Positions 1 to 8,788 of a stretch of DNA of 21,355 nt are shown one piece after another; position 1 is the first letter of the stretch; every line of letters starts with the position of its first letter. Below the pieces are notes generated by a model. That model did not search any database and was not told the DNA's origin. It was given only the letters and a program-made list of their open reading frames with translations. Both the position numbers and the translations under genes were made by a program. This DNA is from a virus. The stretch lies in IMG/VR virus record IMGVR_UViG_3300020197_000193, positions 1 to 21,355 of that record. One strand, 5' to 3'.

Positions 1-485
1 ATAGATGCTGGATCAGACGTGGGTGTAGAAACGTTTATGGTTGAAGAATCCGGATCGGCCGCTGGAGCTGCTGGAGCTGCTGGAGCTGCTGGAGCTGCTG
101 GAGCTGCTGGAGCTGCTGGAGCTGCTGGAGCTGCTGGAGCTGCTGGAACTGCGGCTGAAGTGATTGGTGTTGAAAATTGAAGGTTTGTTTGTCCGGCTTT
201 AGGATTTTTTTCAAAATGGGTGCCTCTTTGTATAGCTCGTTGTTTATATTCTGCGGTCGGAAACGTCACTAATATTCCATTGTTATTATAAGCTTGTCTT
301 TCTGGAAATCTTCCTTCTAACATGCGATTTCTCACGGCAATAGATTCTTCTTTGGAAGCTCCCATATTTTGTAAATATTCTTGAAATATATCAAGATGAT
401 CGTTATTATCAATTTCAAAAGTTCCGTTTGAAATTCTTTCATCCAATGAGATTTTATTTAAAAATTTTTCAGCTATAGTATTCAT
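1..485 (-). CDS. Hypothetical protein with Ala-Ala-Pro tract (partial, runs off left edge)
   Basis: The reading frame opens with an ATG at 485 (MNTIAEKFLNKISLDERIS...) and stays open to the window edge, so the C-terminus is missing. The first ~115 residues look globular and polar, including RMLEGRFPERQAYNNNGILV and TFPTAEYKQRAIQRGTHFEK. They are followed by about ten Ala-Ala-Pro units and then an Asp/Ser/Thr-rich stretch. The Ala/Pro tract probably forms an extended linker between two domains. The start lies 2 nt after the stop of the 398-aa gene, so the two are almost certainly co-transcribed. I do not recognise a function. Position in the tail operon suggests a virion or assembly protein, which is inference only. 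Confidence 0.8.
   Translation of the reverse strand, partial: MNTIAEKFLNKISLDERISNGTFEIDNNDHLDIFQEYLQNMGASKEESIAVRNRMLEGRFPERQAYNNNGILVTFPTAEYKQRAIQRGTHFEKNPKAGQTNLQFSTPITSAAVPAAPAAPAAPAAPAAPAAPAAPAAPAAPAADPDSSTINVSTPTSDPAS
58..150. repeat. 9-bp tandem repeat encoding (Ala-Ala-Pro)n
   Basis: Nine perfect tandem copies of GGAGCTGCT occupy 64-144, with degenerate flanks (GGCCGCT before, GGAACTGCG after). On the minus strand this reads as repeated Pro-Ala-Ala inside the left-edge gene. The copies are identical at every base, including third positions, which points to recent expansion by slippage. The tract is far richer in G+C than its surroundings. Confidence 0.95.
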
Positions 486-487
486 AA

Positions 488-1684
488 TTAATTAACAAGT
501 GTAACTTGTGGTCTAACAGATTGGTTTATAGAAAAGAACTTGAATTTTGGATTACTCAAAAAATTATTATTTTCATCAATAATAATCAATTTTAAATCGG
601 GCGTGTTGTAAATTTGATTTATTTCCTTTACAACCTGTTCTCCAAAATTTTCTACATTTGGATATTGATTTAAAAAGCTATTTACAATGACCCCCACATC
701 TTCCGAAAAAGATACAATTTCTTCGGTGTCTTGTTGATCCAAAGTTGGTTCGATTTGCGTGGGTGTTTTTTGTCCCGCCGACGTTGAAGCTGATTTTTTA
801 ATATCATCAAACGGCAATTTAAAATAAACATCTTTGTCGACATCATTAACTTTAAATATAAAGTTTTTTCCTGTTGTCGTGGATGAACTTATACTCTTTT
901 CTTTCTTTTGTTCAACGGTATACTCTTTTAATTGTTTCAAAAAGTCGTAAAATTTTTGTATTTTTTTTGTTGTCCAAGAAGCTCTTGATCCTTCCCCGAG
1001 ATCATCTGTCGATCGCCCTCTATCTTTATAATTTAAGATTGAAAAAAATATATTATTAAACTCTACTATTAATTTGCCTTCTTTATATTTTTTAGATTTT
1101 AATAAGCTTTCCAGATTTAATATTAATTTATTAAAATCGGTTATGGTATTCAAATTTAAATTGGTACCAAATCGTATTGCTTCTTTAGGGGTTTTTATTT
1201 TTTTAATCTCGTATGATATTCCTCCAACTTGAACGTCTCCCTTTTTTCCTTTCGGAATTTTAGTTGCGCCATTTACAAGTAAAAGAATCGCAAACTCGCC
1301 TTCTCCAACTTCCTTTTTTTGAAAACTTAAAAGTGTGGGATTTTGTTGTAAAAACTTAAATGCATCTCCTAATGTTTGAGATGGATAGTTTGTTTTAAAA
1401 TTAACTAATTGATTATTTACGGTGTTTAAATACTCGTCCGATATATCGGTTCCCATGAATTTTTTCCAAGTGGCTTTTACATATTCTCGTGTGCCATTTA
1501 TATCAACACTATTTTCAAACAATTGTTTAATTGTGTTTTCTTTAAAAAATGAATTGTAGTTACTTTTAATTAAAAAATCCTCAAAATCTAGAAAACTGTT
1601 GCGATCTTTTATATTGAAATTAACTCCGCCATCATGTCGGTTCATGAAATATTCATTTAATATTTTTTCCAAACTAAGGTTCAT
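488..1684 (-). CDS. 398-aa phage protein with PD-(D/E)XK-like motif
   Basis: The ATG at 1684 is preceded by the A/T leader motif shared with two other genes here. Residues 127-162 contain GEGEFAILLLVNGA, then a lysine-rich turn, GDVQVGG (D150) and YEIKK (E159, K161). The spacing of acidic residue, hydrophobic strand and E-x-K matches the core of the PD-(D/E)XK nuclease-like fold, with E128/E130 as the preceding helix acid. The C-terminal half has no motif I recognise. Proteins with a 'G-E-(a few hydrophobics)...GD...E-x-K' pattern are, as far as I recall, common as uncharacterised genes in large tailed phages, sometimes annotated as structural. Nuclease activity is inferred, not shown. It lies between a DNA polymerase-like gene and a repeat-bearing gene in the same orientation. 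Confidence 0.75.
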   Translation of the reverse strand: MNLSLEKILNEYFMNRHDGGVNFNIKDRNSFLDFEDFLIKSNYNSFFKENTIKQLFENSVDINGTREYVKATWKKFMGTDISDEYLNTVNNQLVNFKTNYPSQTLGDAFKFLQQNPTLLSFQKKEVGEGEFAILLLVNGATKIPKGKKGDVQVGGISYEIKKIKTPKEAIRFGTNLNLNTITDFNKLILNLESLLKSKKYKEGKLIVEFNNIFFSILNYKDRGRSTDDLGEGSRASWTTKKIQKFYDFLKQLKEYTVEQKKEKSISSSTTTGKNFIFKVNDVDKDVYFKLPFDDIKKSASTSAGQKTPTQIEPTLDQQDTEEIVSFSEDVGVIVNSFLNQYPNVENFGEQVVKEINQIYNTPDLKLIIIDENNNFLSNPKFKFFSINQSVRPQVTLVN

Positions 1685-1691
1685 CGATACA

Positions 1692-1701
1692 ATATAAATA
1701 T
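1692..1701 (-). promoter_or_regulatory. ATATTTATAT leader motif before 398-aa gene
   Basis: The minus strand reads ATATTTATATTGT (1701-1689), then ATCG and the ATG at 1684. The 13-mer is identical to the one before the 180-aa gene. It is in the 42-nt spacer behind the polymerase stop and no Shine-Dalgarno is visible. Confidence 0.35.
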
Positions 1702-1726
1702 TAAGAGATATAGTAAAAAGTGTTAA

Positions 1727-3106
1727 TTATATATCAATTGATACCAAGTCTTGATAATTCTTACCAATGTGACATTTTACGGGAAATTGGTTGTCTACCA
1801 TGATAGTTTTTATATTTACTAAGGTGTCTTTTTTATCATCTTTACACACATCAACCAAGATAGAATCGTATGTGTATAATACAACCTTTGACTTCTTGTT
1901 TTTTAAATAGTGATTGACTCGGTTTATATTTTGAATACTAAACTCAGTTTCTGCTGCTTGCAACAAATAGTTAAAAAGTTTATTTGGGTTGGCATCGTGA
2001 ATATGTTTATTTGTTATTCTTCTTTTAAATATCGGCGTCTCAACATATTGGTTTTGATTGAAGAAATCCCATCGGTGTGTGATGTATTCGTCTACTTTTT
2101 TAAAATAATCAATATTTTTATATTCTTCTCTAACGCCACCGTAAAGATTTTGAAAAGTCAAATTTTTAGCCTTTTTTAAGTCTTCCACAGTTATTTCTTC
2201 TTTTTCAAAATACTGTTTTGCCAAATATTCATAAATATTAAGTGATAAATCAAGTTTGTAATTTATTAAATTCGCAATAATGTGTGGGTGATATGCGCTA
2301 TAATCTATACTTAAAAGCATTCCGTCGTCGCCAAATCTAGACACAAAAGCAGATCTACAGCCATCTTCTTTATTTAATGCCGCGTAATTTATTTTTCCGA
2401 ATCTATTGCTTGGTCTACCCGTCGAGGTGAAAAGATTGTATTCGGTATAAACAAAATTGGATTTTTGCTCAATTTCTTTTTCCTTAAAAAATTCATTGAA
2501 TTTAATCACATCAACATATAACCCATTCGATTCAACTTCAGCTAATGTCTCAGTGATAATTCCATTTAACTGTGAAAAAGACTCATCTATATAAAAATCA
2601 GTCATAGATGATCTCATTTTTTTATAATTTTTTTCAAACAATTCTATATGTTTGCTCACAGGTATTATATAATTAACATCAACTCGATCATCTATATTTT
2701 TATATTTTATAAAATCGTGATAATTGGTCGTGGTCACTTCATCCAAAGAATCGGTTCCTTTTTGAAATTTAAAAATTAAAACGTCGTTTACGTTTTTGAT
2801 TTTAAATAAATGTATAAATTTCTTTTTATCTGTTACAAATATTTTTTTTGATTTTTGTATAATTAAATTTAAAGTGTTGTTTATATTTAAATTTGAAAAA
2901 TTTAAATCCTGATGAGTTTGGTTTAACAAATATAGCTCGTCAGTTTTTATATTTTTTATAAATAACAAAATTATCTCGTTTTTAATAGAATGAACATTAT
3001 GATTTTTTACAACGTAGTCTATAAATACTTCTTGATTGCATATATTGTTTAAAAAACTATTATAGTTTGTTGTATTCAACGACATCATCGTGTAAGAATC
3101 TAACAT
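1727..3106 (-). CDS. Short family A (PolI-like) DNA polymerase
   Basis: The C-terminal ~240 residues carry family A polymerase motifs in order: TSTGRPSNR before motif A; motif A LLSIDYSAYHPHI with the catalytic Asp; motif B as K-x3-F-x3-YG (KNLTFQNLYGG); LLQAAETEF, like the conserved Gln-containing segment after motif B; and motif C LYTYDSILVDV, with the catalytic Asp in a YDS context instead of the usual HDE. The product is only ~459 aa, and the ~170-residue N-terminus shows no recognisable 3'-5' exonuclease motifs, so proofreading is probably absent. The frame also opens at a TTG (3124), six codons upstream. I prefer the ATG at 3106, although neither has a clear ribosome site. It sits 29 nt behind a baseplate gene within the tail operon, an odd place for a replication enzyme. 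Confidence 0.85.
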   Translation of the reverse strand: MLDSYTMMSLNTTNYNSFLNNICNQEVFIDYVVKNHNVHSIKNEIILLFIKNIKTDELYLLNQTHQDLNFSNLNINNTLNLIIQKSKKIFVTDKKKFIHLFKIKNVNDVLIFKFQKGTDSLDEVTTTNYHDFIKYKNIDDRVDVNYIIPVSKHIELFEKNYKKMRSSMTDFYIDESFSQLNGIITETLAEVESNGLYVDVIKFNEFFKEKEIEQKSNFVYTEYNLFTSTGRPSNRFGKINYAALNKEDGCRSAFVSRFGDDGMLLSIDYSAYHPHIIANLINYKLDLSLNIYEYLAKQYFEKEEITVEDLKKAKNLTFQNLYGGVREEYKNIDYFKKVDEYITHRWDFFNQNQYVETPIFKRRITNKHIHDANPNKLFNYLLQAAETEFSIQNINRVNHYLKNKKSKVVLYTYDSILVDVCKDDKKDTLVNIKTIMVDNQFPVKCHIGKNYQDLVSIDI

Positions 3107-3135
3107 CCAAAACAAAACAGTCAATTATTTTATCA

Positions 3136-5601
3136 TTATAAGATTCCTGCAATTGCAGAACTCGGTCGCACAGTTGCGGTTACGCTAGTTATCCACCCAT
3201 CTCTATTTATTGAATGTTTTACCTCTCTTACTTGAAAAATAACTCCCGTATCATATGGTTTTGGTAAATTTTTTGCAGTAAAAATTTGAAACGATCTAAA
3301 GCCTGATATTCCTAAAATAGTAAAATCTATTGTGACACCCGGCATTGGCATAGTACTTATGTTTGCAAATAGCGGGCTTTGATTGTCTGAAATCAGTTGG
3401 ACCAAGAAAGATTCTGCGGTTTTTGGTAATTTAAGTCTGACTTTCTCTTCTGATTTTTCCTTTACTTCTACCGTACGAGATCTAAAAGTTGTTGGCTTAA
3501 ACCCTAGAGGAGGAGACGATATCATCATGCTGTCTTCATCTATATTATTGTATTTTTGAGTTTTTGATGTGGTTGATGTGGTTGGATCGCTTTTTGTAGA
3601 TGATCCTAAGTTCACCGGTTGGTTTTCTTTTGCTGCTGATAACATTTCATCGACTCCCATTTGAAATTTTCCTATATAACTTTGTCCTGTAGAAATATCA
3701 CTGTCTGCCGCCGAAGAAGTTTTCGGTAAATCGGTAACTGGCGCTGACTGTGATTCCGCATCGTAAAGTACCATATTGGCTACCTTATCCGACAGTTTCA
3801 CATTGAAATTAAAACTTTTCAATATAGAATTTTGTGAATATACGTCAAACGGATATATTGTCGGATCCGTATCGGTTAATCCAAGGCTTGTTCTTAACTC
3901 TTTAATATGTTCGAGATTTAAAAATCTTTCGTCTCTTATAGAGAGAAGAAGTGGCTCTTGTTCGCATAATTTCAAATCCCATATTTTTGCAAAACTGTTT
4001 AGATCTTGACACAGTGATTGAGCAAATTCTTTTATTGATCTATTTTTATCAAGTAATTCTAATACGCGTACATATTTAATATATACATCTTTTAAATTGC
4101 CTTTAAATTTTTCAGATTCTCCTCCTGTATAAGGAAAAGAGTATCTGCCTTTCTGGCCAGGAAACATTTTATATCTTAACCAGTTTATCACTTCATCTAA
4201 ATTTTGTCTGTTTGCGGTCTTTAATGCTTTAATCATTAATCTATTTTCAGGTTTTTTGAACGATGCGGGAGGGATAAATTCGTTAAGATCTGCTTGTCCG
4301 TTTAAATTCTCCGAGGTAAAACTGGGTGCGTTTTCGTTTGGTATTAAAAAATTAGAGGTGGTGGATATTAAATTGGGATGGGCTCCTATTATAGAACTAT
4401 TTAGGTCTAGTTTTATAGCTGGTTTAGTACTTGGAAGTTCTATGTTCAATATATCAGCTAAAAGTCCTAAACTTATATAAAATGATTCGTCGCCTCTAAA
4501 TTTGGTAGCGGATTCTTCTGTGATTATATTTGTATAGTTTTCTAAACTAAACAGTCCCCCCGCATTTACAACTGATTTTTTTTGGGACCACTGAACTGCC
4601 TTGGAAAATATTTTAGAATAATCTGCATCATCCGCATTCATTGGAAACTGTGAGTTTGGTTTTGGAGAGTTATAATGTTCATACAATCGCTTAGTCAACC
4701 CTTTTAAATAAGAAAAAATATCACTTTTCATTCTCTCATAAATGGTTTGTTTGGGTTTGTTGTCTGCTCCGGTTTTTTCTTGGCCCTCCGGTGAGGCATC
4801 TTTTACAGATAATCCATAGTAAAATTTACTATTTGAATATAATTCAGTAGTACAATTAAATGACATATCGGAGGAGTCAAACGAGTAGTCGAAATTTACT
4901 ATGTGTCCAACTAAAGCGTCGTATTTTCCTTCTGACTTTTTAAGGTTTTCTTCTATTAATCCCGCGTTCGTATATGCTCCTAAAGTTCCTGAACCTTTTT
5001 GTGTTATGTTTCCGGAATCATCTCTTTTGAGAGGCGTGCCTATTTCTGTTATGTCGATTAAACTCTCAGGATTATAAGTATTCCAACCCCATTCTAATAA
5101 TACGGTGTTGTATGGTGAAAAAAAATAAGGAGTCATGTAATTTATCTGACTTACGGTAAAACATTTCCACTTTATTGTGGCTTTTCTAAAAATTTCTCGT
5201 TGAATGTCTACATCTATGCTTATAATTCCCGGAATAGGTCGGTGTTTTTGATATTCGTTTGTTATATTATTTTCAATATAGTGTGGTTTTCCTTTTCTGT
5301 CGTATCCGATTATTGTTGCGTTTTTTACGTTCTGACCATTCAACGAGGAATCAAAAGAGTTTTGAATTCCGTATTTATCTTTAAAAGAGTCGCCTCCATA
5401 TAATACAAATCCGCTATATTGATTTACCTTAGAATTAGACACGGCGCGAATCCATGGCGTCATCGCTCCTTTATAATCTTTTATTTTTGAAAAATCGCTT
5501 GTATAGTTGTTGCCGTATTTATCAGACCGACGTTCTATTTCGTTACGCATATATTTGGGTAACGGAACCGCTGCATACGGTGGATATAGTGTATCAGACA
5601 T
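3136..5601 (-). CDS. Large baseplate/tail structural protein, 821 aa
   Basis: The ATG at 5601 follows the stop of the gp53-like gene by 2 nt. Around residues 120-180 is the block RPIPGIISIDVDIQ...KWKCFTVSQINYMTPYFF...VLLEWGW, a combination I associate with virion proteins of large myoviruses. The middle is polar and less structured. The last ~90 residues (PGVTIDFTILGISGFRSFQIF ... GVIFQVREVKHSINRDGW) look beta-rich, and the FxVxxVxHxIxxxGW pattern resembles the closing domain of gp27/gpD-type baseplate hub proteins. A hub or inner-baseplate role is therefore plausible but not proven. There is no signal peptide or membrane helix. Its neighbours are wedge gp53 upstream and the polymerase-like gene downstream. 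Confidence 0.75.
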   Translation of the reverse strand: MSDTLYPPYAAVPLPKYMRNEIERRSDKYGNNYTSDFSKIKDYKGAMTPWIRAVSNSKVNQYSGFVLYGGDSFKDKYGIQNSFDSSLNGQNVKNATIIGYDRKGKPHYIENNITNEYQKHRPIPGIISIDVDIQREIFRKATIKWKCFTVSQINYMTPYFFSPYNTVLLEWGWNTYNPESLIDITEIGTPLKRDDSGNITQKGSGTLGAYTNAGLIEENLKKSEGKYDALVGHIVNFDYSFDSSDMSFNCTTELYSNSKFYYGLSVKDASPEGQEKTGADNKPKQTIYERMKSDIFSYLKGLTKRLYEHYNSPKPNSQFPMNADDADYSKIFSKAVQWSQKKSVVNAGGLFSLENYTNIITEESATKFRGDESFYISLGLLADILNIELPSTKPAIKLDLNSSIIGAHPNLISTTSNFLIPNENAPSFTSENLNGQADLNEFIPPASFKKPENRLMIKALKTANRQNLDEVINWLRYKMFPGQKGRYSFPYTGGESEKFKGNLKDVYIKYVRVLELLDKNRSIKEFAQSLCQDLNSFAKIWDLKLCEQEPLLLSIRDERFLNLEHIKELRTSLGLTDTDPTIYPFDVYSQNSILKSFNFNVKLSDKVANMVLYDAESQSAPVTDLPKTSSAADSDISTGQSYIGKFQMGVDEMLSAAKENQPVNLGSSTKSDPTTSTTSKTQKYNNIDEDSMMISSPPLGFKPTTFRSRTVEVKEKSEEKVRLKLPKTAESFLVQLISDNQSPLFANISTMPMPGVTIDFTILGISGFRSFQIFTAKNLPKPYDTGVIFQVREVKHSINRDGWITSVTATVRPSSAIAGIL

Positions 5602-5603
5602 AC

Positions 5604-5903
5604 TTATTTATTTAAATTGTTGTATTCTTGCATTATAGAATCTATGTTAATAGGAATTCTTAATTGTAACCCAACAGGTATACTCAGTCTTCCGTTTCCA
5701 AGATTGTTAGATAAGGCTATAATCCACCATAAAGATGCGTCTTTATAAAATTTATATGCCAATGCATCAAGATAATCCGTTTCTTTTGAAATATAAATAA
5801 TATCCGAGTCTTGTGGCTGAATCGTAGGATATAATCTTGTTCCTAAGAACCTTTTACCATCAAATGTTTTTTTGACGTTTTTATTGTTGTCGTATCGTGT
5901 CAT
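5604..5903 (-). CDS. 53: Baseplate wedge protein, T4 gp53-like (LysM-like)
   Basis: This 99-aa protein has a single LysM-like fold at residues ~35-90: DIIYISKETDYLDALAYKFY, then ASLWWIIALSNN and a terminal IPVGLQLRIP. The segments YxDxLAxKFYxDxxLWWxIALxNN and 'PVGxxLRIP' are characteristic of gp53-type wedge proteins, which in T4 lie in the baseplate wedge and help join wedges around the hub. T4 gp53 is about twice as long, so this is a minimal version. Its ATG overlaps the stop of the upstream 959-aa gene by four bases (ATGA), which implies translational coupling and explains the lack of a Shine-Dalgarno. Confidence 0.85.
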   Translation of the reverse strand: MTRYDNNKNVKKTFDGKRFLGTRLYPTIQPQDSDIIYISKETDYLDALAYKFYKDASLWWIIALSNNLGNGRLSIPVGLQLRIPINIDSIMQEYNNLNK

Positions 5904-8779
5904 GCTACAATTAATTGTTTAGAGAAACCACCACCGCTTTCACCGCCACCAAAGTTTCTTCCTCCGGTACGAGGCCTTTCTGTTTCTAATATATCTGTAC
6001 TTATTTGTATTTCACATTCGGTGGGAAATTGTGCGTATTTTCCGCCACTGTTGTTCCATTCAATTTGATTGTTTAAATACTTCCACGTATTAGATTCATT
6101 ATTTAATTCTGGAGTAATTTCCCAAATAACGTCTTCTGGTATAGATATGGTTACACTTTTTAAAATAACTGGTTGTTCTTTATATAAATCTCCAATTGTT
6201 ATAGTTATAAGCGGAGGTACTATAAAATTACTGACAGATGGAATCTTTTCTTTTATATACGTATAATCAGTGTATTTAGCCGGTTTAGTCAAACCCACTA
6301 GGTAATTTATTCTCTTCCACATAGGTAATAATTCTTGTATGCTCATTGCAACTGCTTTGAAATTAAAACCTAATGTTCTGGTAAAACCTGTATAGTTACA
6401 TAATTTATCCGCTCGACCTATATAGTTTATGTCTGCCCAATTGGCGTTAGCGTTCTCTTGAATTCCTTTGACTGTTGCTCTGAATGGAATGTAGGTTTCG
6501 TTTACAAGATCGTGAAAGTAAAATGCTATGAAATCGTCTTCATAGGGATTATATTTTTGCAAGGTTATCATCGACTCGCTTAATTTTCCTGGTTTATTAT
6601 AAATTATAGATGAGTCGTCTACTCCCGGAAAATTTTTCACCATTATGGATAAAGAATTTATTGTATCCGATTTTCCTGTTGTTGATAATCCTTTTTGCGG
6701 GTTTGGGTTTTTATCATTTATGCTTTTTTCATATGAGCCAGATAACGGGCTCTGCGGATAACGATGATTTACTAATTTATTATATGTAACGTCTACACGA
6801 CTTTCATACGAAGTAGTATTATAGTCTGTATTTATTTTTTTTAATGCGTCATTTAAAGAATTTATTATATTTTTTTTATGTTCGTTTACTTCAGGTGAAC
6901 CGCGAACAGATATAACTTTTCCTGTTGCGTCGAATGCGGAATCGGGTAAAAATTCTTTATTTTCGTTTCTTCCAGAAAGTCCGGTCCCCATGCCTGCGCC
7001 GTGGAGTGTTCTAACTCCTGAATTCGGATCTTCTTTTATTTTATTCGAATATGTACCTTTTATATTGTAGGCCGATTCATTTTTTTTATTTTTATGTTCG
7101 TTTAATACAGATTCAACGCGAACAGATATAGGTTTTCCTGTTGCGTCTACACTTCCAGAAATTCCAGTCTCCATGACTGCGCTATGGTGTTTTAAAACTC
7201 CGAAAGGCGGATTTCCTGTTTCTGATGAGCCGGAAATCTTATATTCATTCGAATATGTACCTTCTATATTGTGGGCCGATTCATTTTTTTTATTTTTATG
7301 TTCGTTTAATACAGATTCAGCGCGAACAGATATAACTTTTCCTGTTGCGTCGAATGCGGAATCAGGTAAAAATTCTATTTTATTTCCGCTTCTTCCAGCC
7401 ATTGCGCCTTGGAGTGTTCTAACTCCTGAATTCGGATCTTCTTTTATTTTATTCGAATATGTACCTTTTATATTGTAGGCCGCGTTACCGGAGTTTATTA
7501 TAAATTTGATTTTATTATTTGCTTCTTGTCGATATCCCCAACTCTTTCCTTTGTTCTCGTCAGAAATATCTCTTGGAATTTGCGTATTGGGTTTTTCGGC
7601 TGTATCAGACGGTAATCTATAAGAACGAAAAGCTGGTTTACCTTCAAGGGTGGTATAAATGGATAATATATCCGAGAATTGATATGGTCCGGCTCCGGGT
7701 TCTAAATCCGATCTCTCTTTTCCTACATTACTACCATATTTTTTGTATCCGTGTGTATCATCTTTGATGTCATATCCCAACGGTGAACCGAAATATTGAG
7801 ATTTCATCGGAATAGATTGTCCGAATATTTTTATTTTTTTATCGCTATCAGATGTAGAAGTTTGACCGAATTTTTTAATATTTTCTTTGGCCTTGCCTGT
7901 ATTTTTTCCTGCCTCAAATCTTTGATAAAAATCTGTTCCCCAAGTTATAGGTTTTCCATTTTTATCAAAATAAGAAAATTTTTGAGGTTGCGTCAAAAAT
8001 ATTCCATAAGCTCCTTCATCCGCCCTGTATTTTGCGTTTCCTGGATGTTTCAGAGGACCAAATCCACCAAATAAACTTTTTGCAAAAGATACAATTGGTA
8101 AAGAGGCTAAAAATCCACCCTTTGAAGATTTGGGATTCTTGATAGACAAACTATTATATGCACTGATTGCAGTTCCTGCTCTAATTAATCCCTTTGAATT
8201 ATTTTGATTTAAAGTGGATAATGCTTGGGGTCCGACGGTGCCTTTAGGTGGAGTTGGTTTATTTAGTGCCGATACACCAACAATACTTGCTAATGCTCCT
8301 AATAGTCCACCGCTCGTATCTATATGTCGGAGTGGATTTTTATCGGAGAATGGATTTATTTTAGTCGAAGCTGCCAGTATTGGACTCAGCGGATTGTATA
8401 TTCTTGTTTCGTTAAATGCTTGACTTTTTTGTAATAAAAATTGTTTCGTTAAAAAAAGTATGCCGTTTCCACCTATTAAAAATTTACTGACTCTTATAGT
8501 ATCTTGCAATGTGCTTGCAAATGGAAATGCTCGACTTTCAAATCTTTTTAAACCGTTTATTCCTTTTCTTCCTTGATTTGGATTTACATAAACATAAGGC
8601 TGTCTAGGTCCAAAACTAAAAAGTCCACTGTTTTCGGTATATGGAGATAGTTTCTTATACAAATTATTATTATTAGCATCGTATAATTGTTGTATTTTAC
8701 CCACCAAAGGCGAATTACTATAACCACTAGGCACTATAACCGTCGGCGGCACTATATTTGTTGTATTTTGATTTGCCAT
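5900..8779 (-). CDS. Large tail/baseplate protein with three internal repeats, 959 aa
   Basis: The ATG at 8779 lies 9 nt after the tape measure stop. The N-terminal half is Gly/Pro/Asn-rich with little predicted order. Residues ~431-633 hold three related units of 68-72 residues (core YNIKGTYSN ... DATGKVISVR ... NEHKNKKNE). The last ~230 residues look like a conserved folded domain: YIPFRATVKGIQENANANWA, YIGRADKLCNYTGFTRTLGF, LLPMWKRINYLVGLTKPAKY and PPLITITIGDL. Position immediately after the tape measure matches T4 gp48/gp54, the tube-like proteins that cap the baseplate and start the tube, and the beta-rich C-terminus would fit such a role. That assignment is inference from synteny. Structural protein: confident. 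Specific role: uncertain. Confidence 0.7.
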   Translation of the reverse strand: MANQNTTNIVPPTVIVPSGYSNSPLVGKIQQLYDANNNNLYKKLSPYTENSGLFSFGPRQPYVYVNPNQGRKGINGLKRFESRAFPFASTLQDTIRVSKFLIGGNGILFLTKQFLLQKSQAFNETRIYNPLSPILAASTKINPFSDKNPLRHIDTSGGLLGALASIVGVSALNKPTPPKGTVGPQALSTLNQNNSKGLIRAGTAISAYNSLSIKNPKSSKGGFLASLPIVSFAKSLFGGFGPLKHPGNAKYRADEGAYGIFLTQPQKFSYFDKNGKPITWGTDFYQRFEAGKNTGKAKENIKKFGQTSTSDSDKKIKIFGQSIPMKSQYFGSPLGYDIKDDTHGYKKYGSNVGKERSDLEPGAGPYQFSDILSIYTTLEGKPAFRSYRLPSDTAEKPNTQIPRDISDENKGKSWGYRQEANNKIKFIINSGNAAYNIKGTYSNKIKEDPNSGVRTLQGAMAGRSGNKIEFLPDSAFDATGKVISVRAESVLNEHKNKKNESAHNIEGTYSNEYKISGSSETGNPPFGVLKHHSAVMETGISGSVDATGKPISVRVESVLNEHKNKKNESAYNIKGTYSNKIKEDPNSGVRTLHGAGMGTGLSGRNENKEFLPDSAFDATGKVISVRGSPEVNEHKKNIINSLNDALKKINTDYNTTSYESRVDVTYNKLVNHRYPQSPLSGSYEKSINDKNPNPQKGLSTTGKSDTINSLSIMVKNFPGVDDSSIIYNKPGKLSESMITLQKYNPYEDDFIAFYFHDLVNETYIPFRATVKGIQENANANWADINYIGRADKLCNYTGFTRTLGFNFKAVAMSIQELLPMWKRINYLVGLTKPAKYTDYTYIKEKIPSVSNFIVPPLITITIGDLYKEQPVILKSVTISIPEDVIWEITPELNNESNTWKYLNNQIEWNNSGGKYAQFPTECEIQISTDILETERPRTGGRNFGGGESGGGFSKQLIVA
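6881..7486. repeat. Three in-frame repeats of ~204-216 bp inside the 959-aa gene
   Basis: Units begin at 6881, 7097 and 7301 (each at TTCGTTTA), giving lengths of 216, 204 and ~186 bp. The outer two share a 73-bp exact match (7002-7074 and 7410-7482). The middle unit keeps the ends but has a different centre. On the protein the shared edges are GTYSN and DATGK(V/P)ISVR. This pattern fits duplication followed by replacement of one central module. Confidence 0.9.
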
Positions 8780-8788
8780 ATGAATATT

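Noticed and set aside
64-144. CRISPR-like array
   Set aside because: The 9-bp units are contiguous with no spacers and are in frame within a gene: a coding minisatellite.
1692-1699. T4-type late promoters (TATAAATA) at 1692, 11967 and 15662
   Set aside because: The 8-mer reads on the plus strand and would drive transcription away from the adjacent genes. TATAAATA also occurs inside genes (for example near 2956, 3019 and 9831), so orientation and background argue against this reading.
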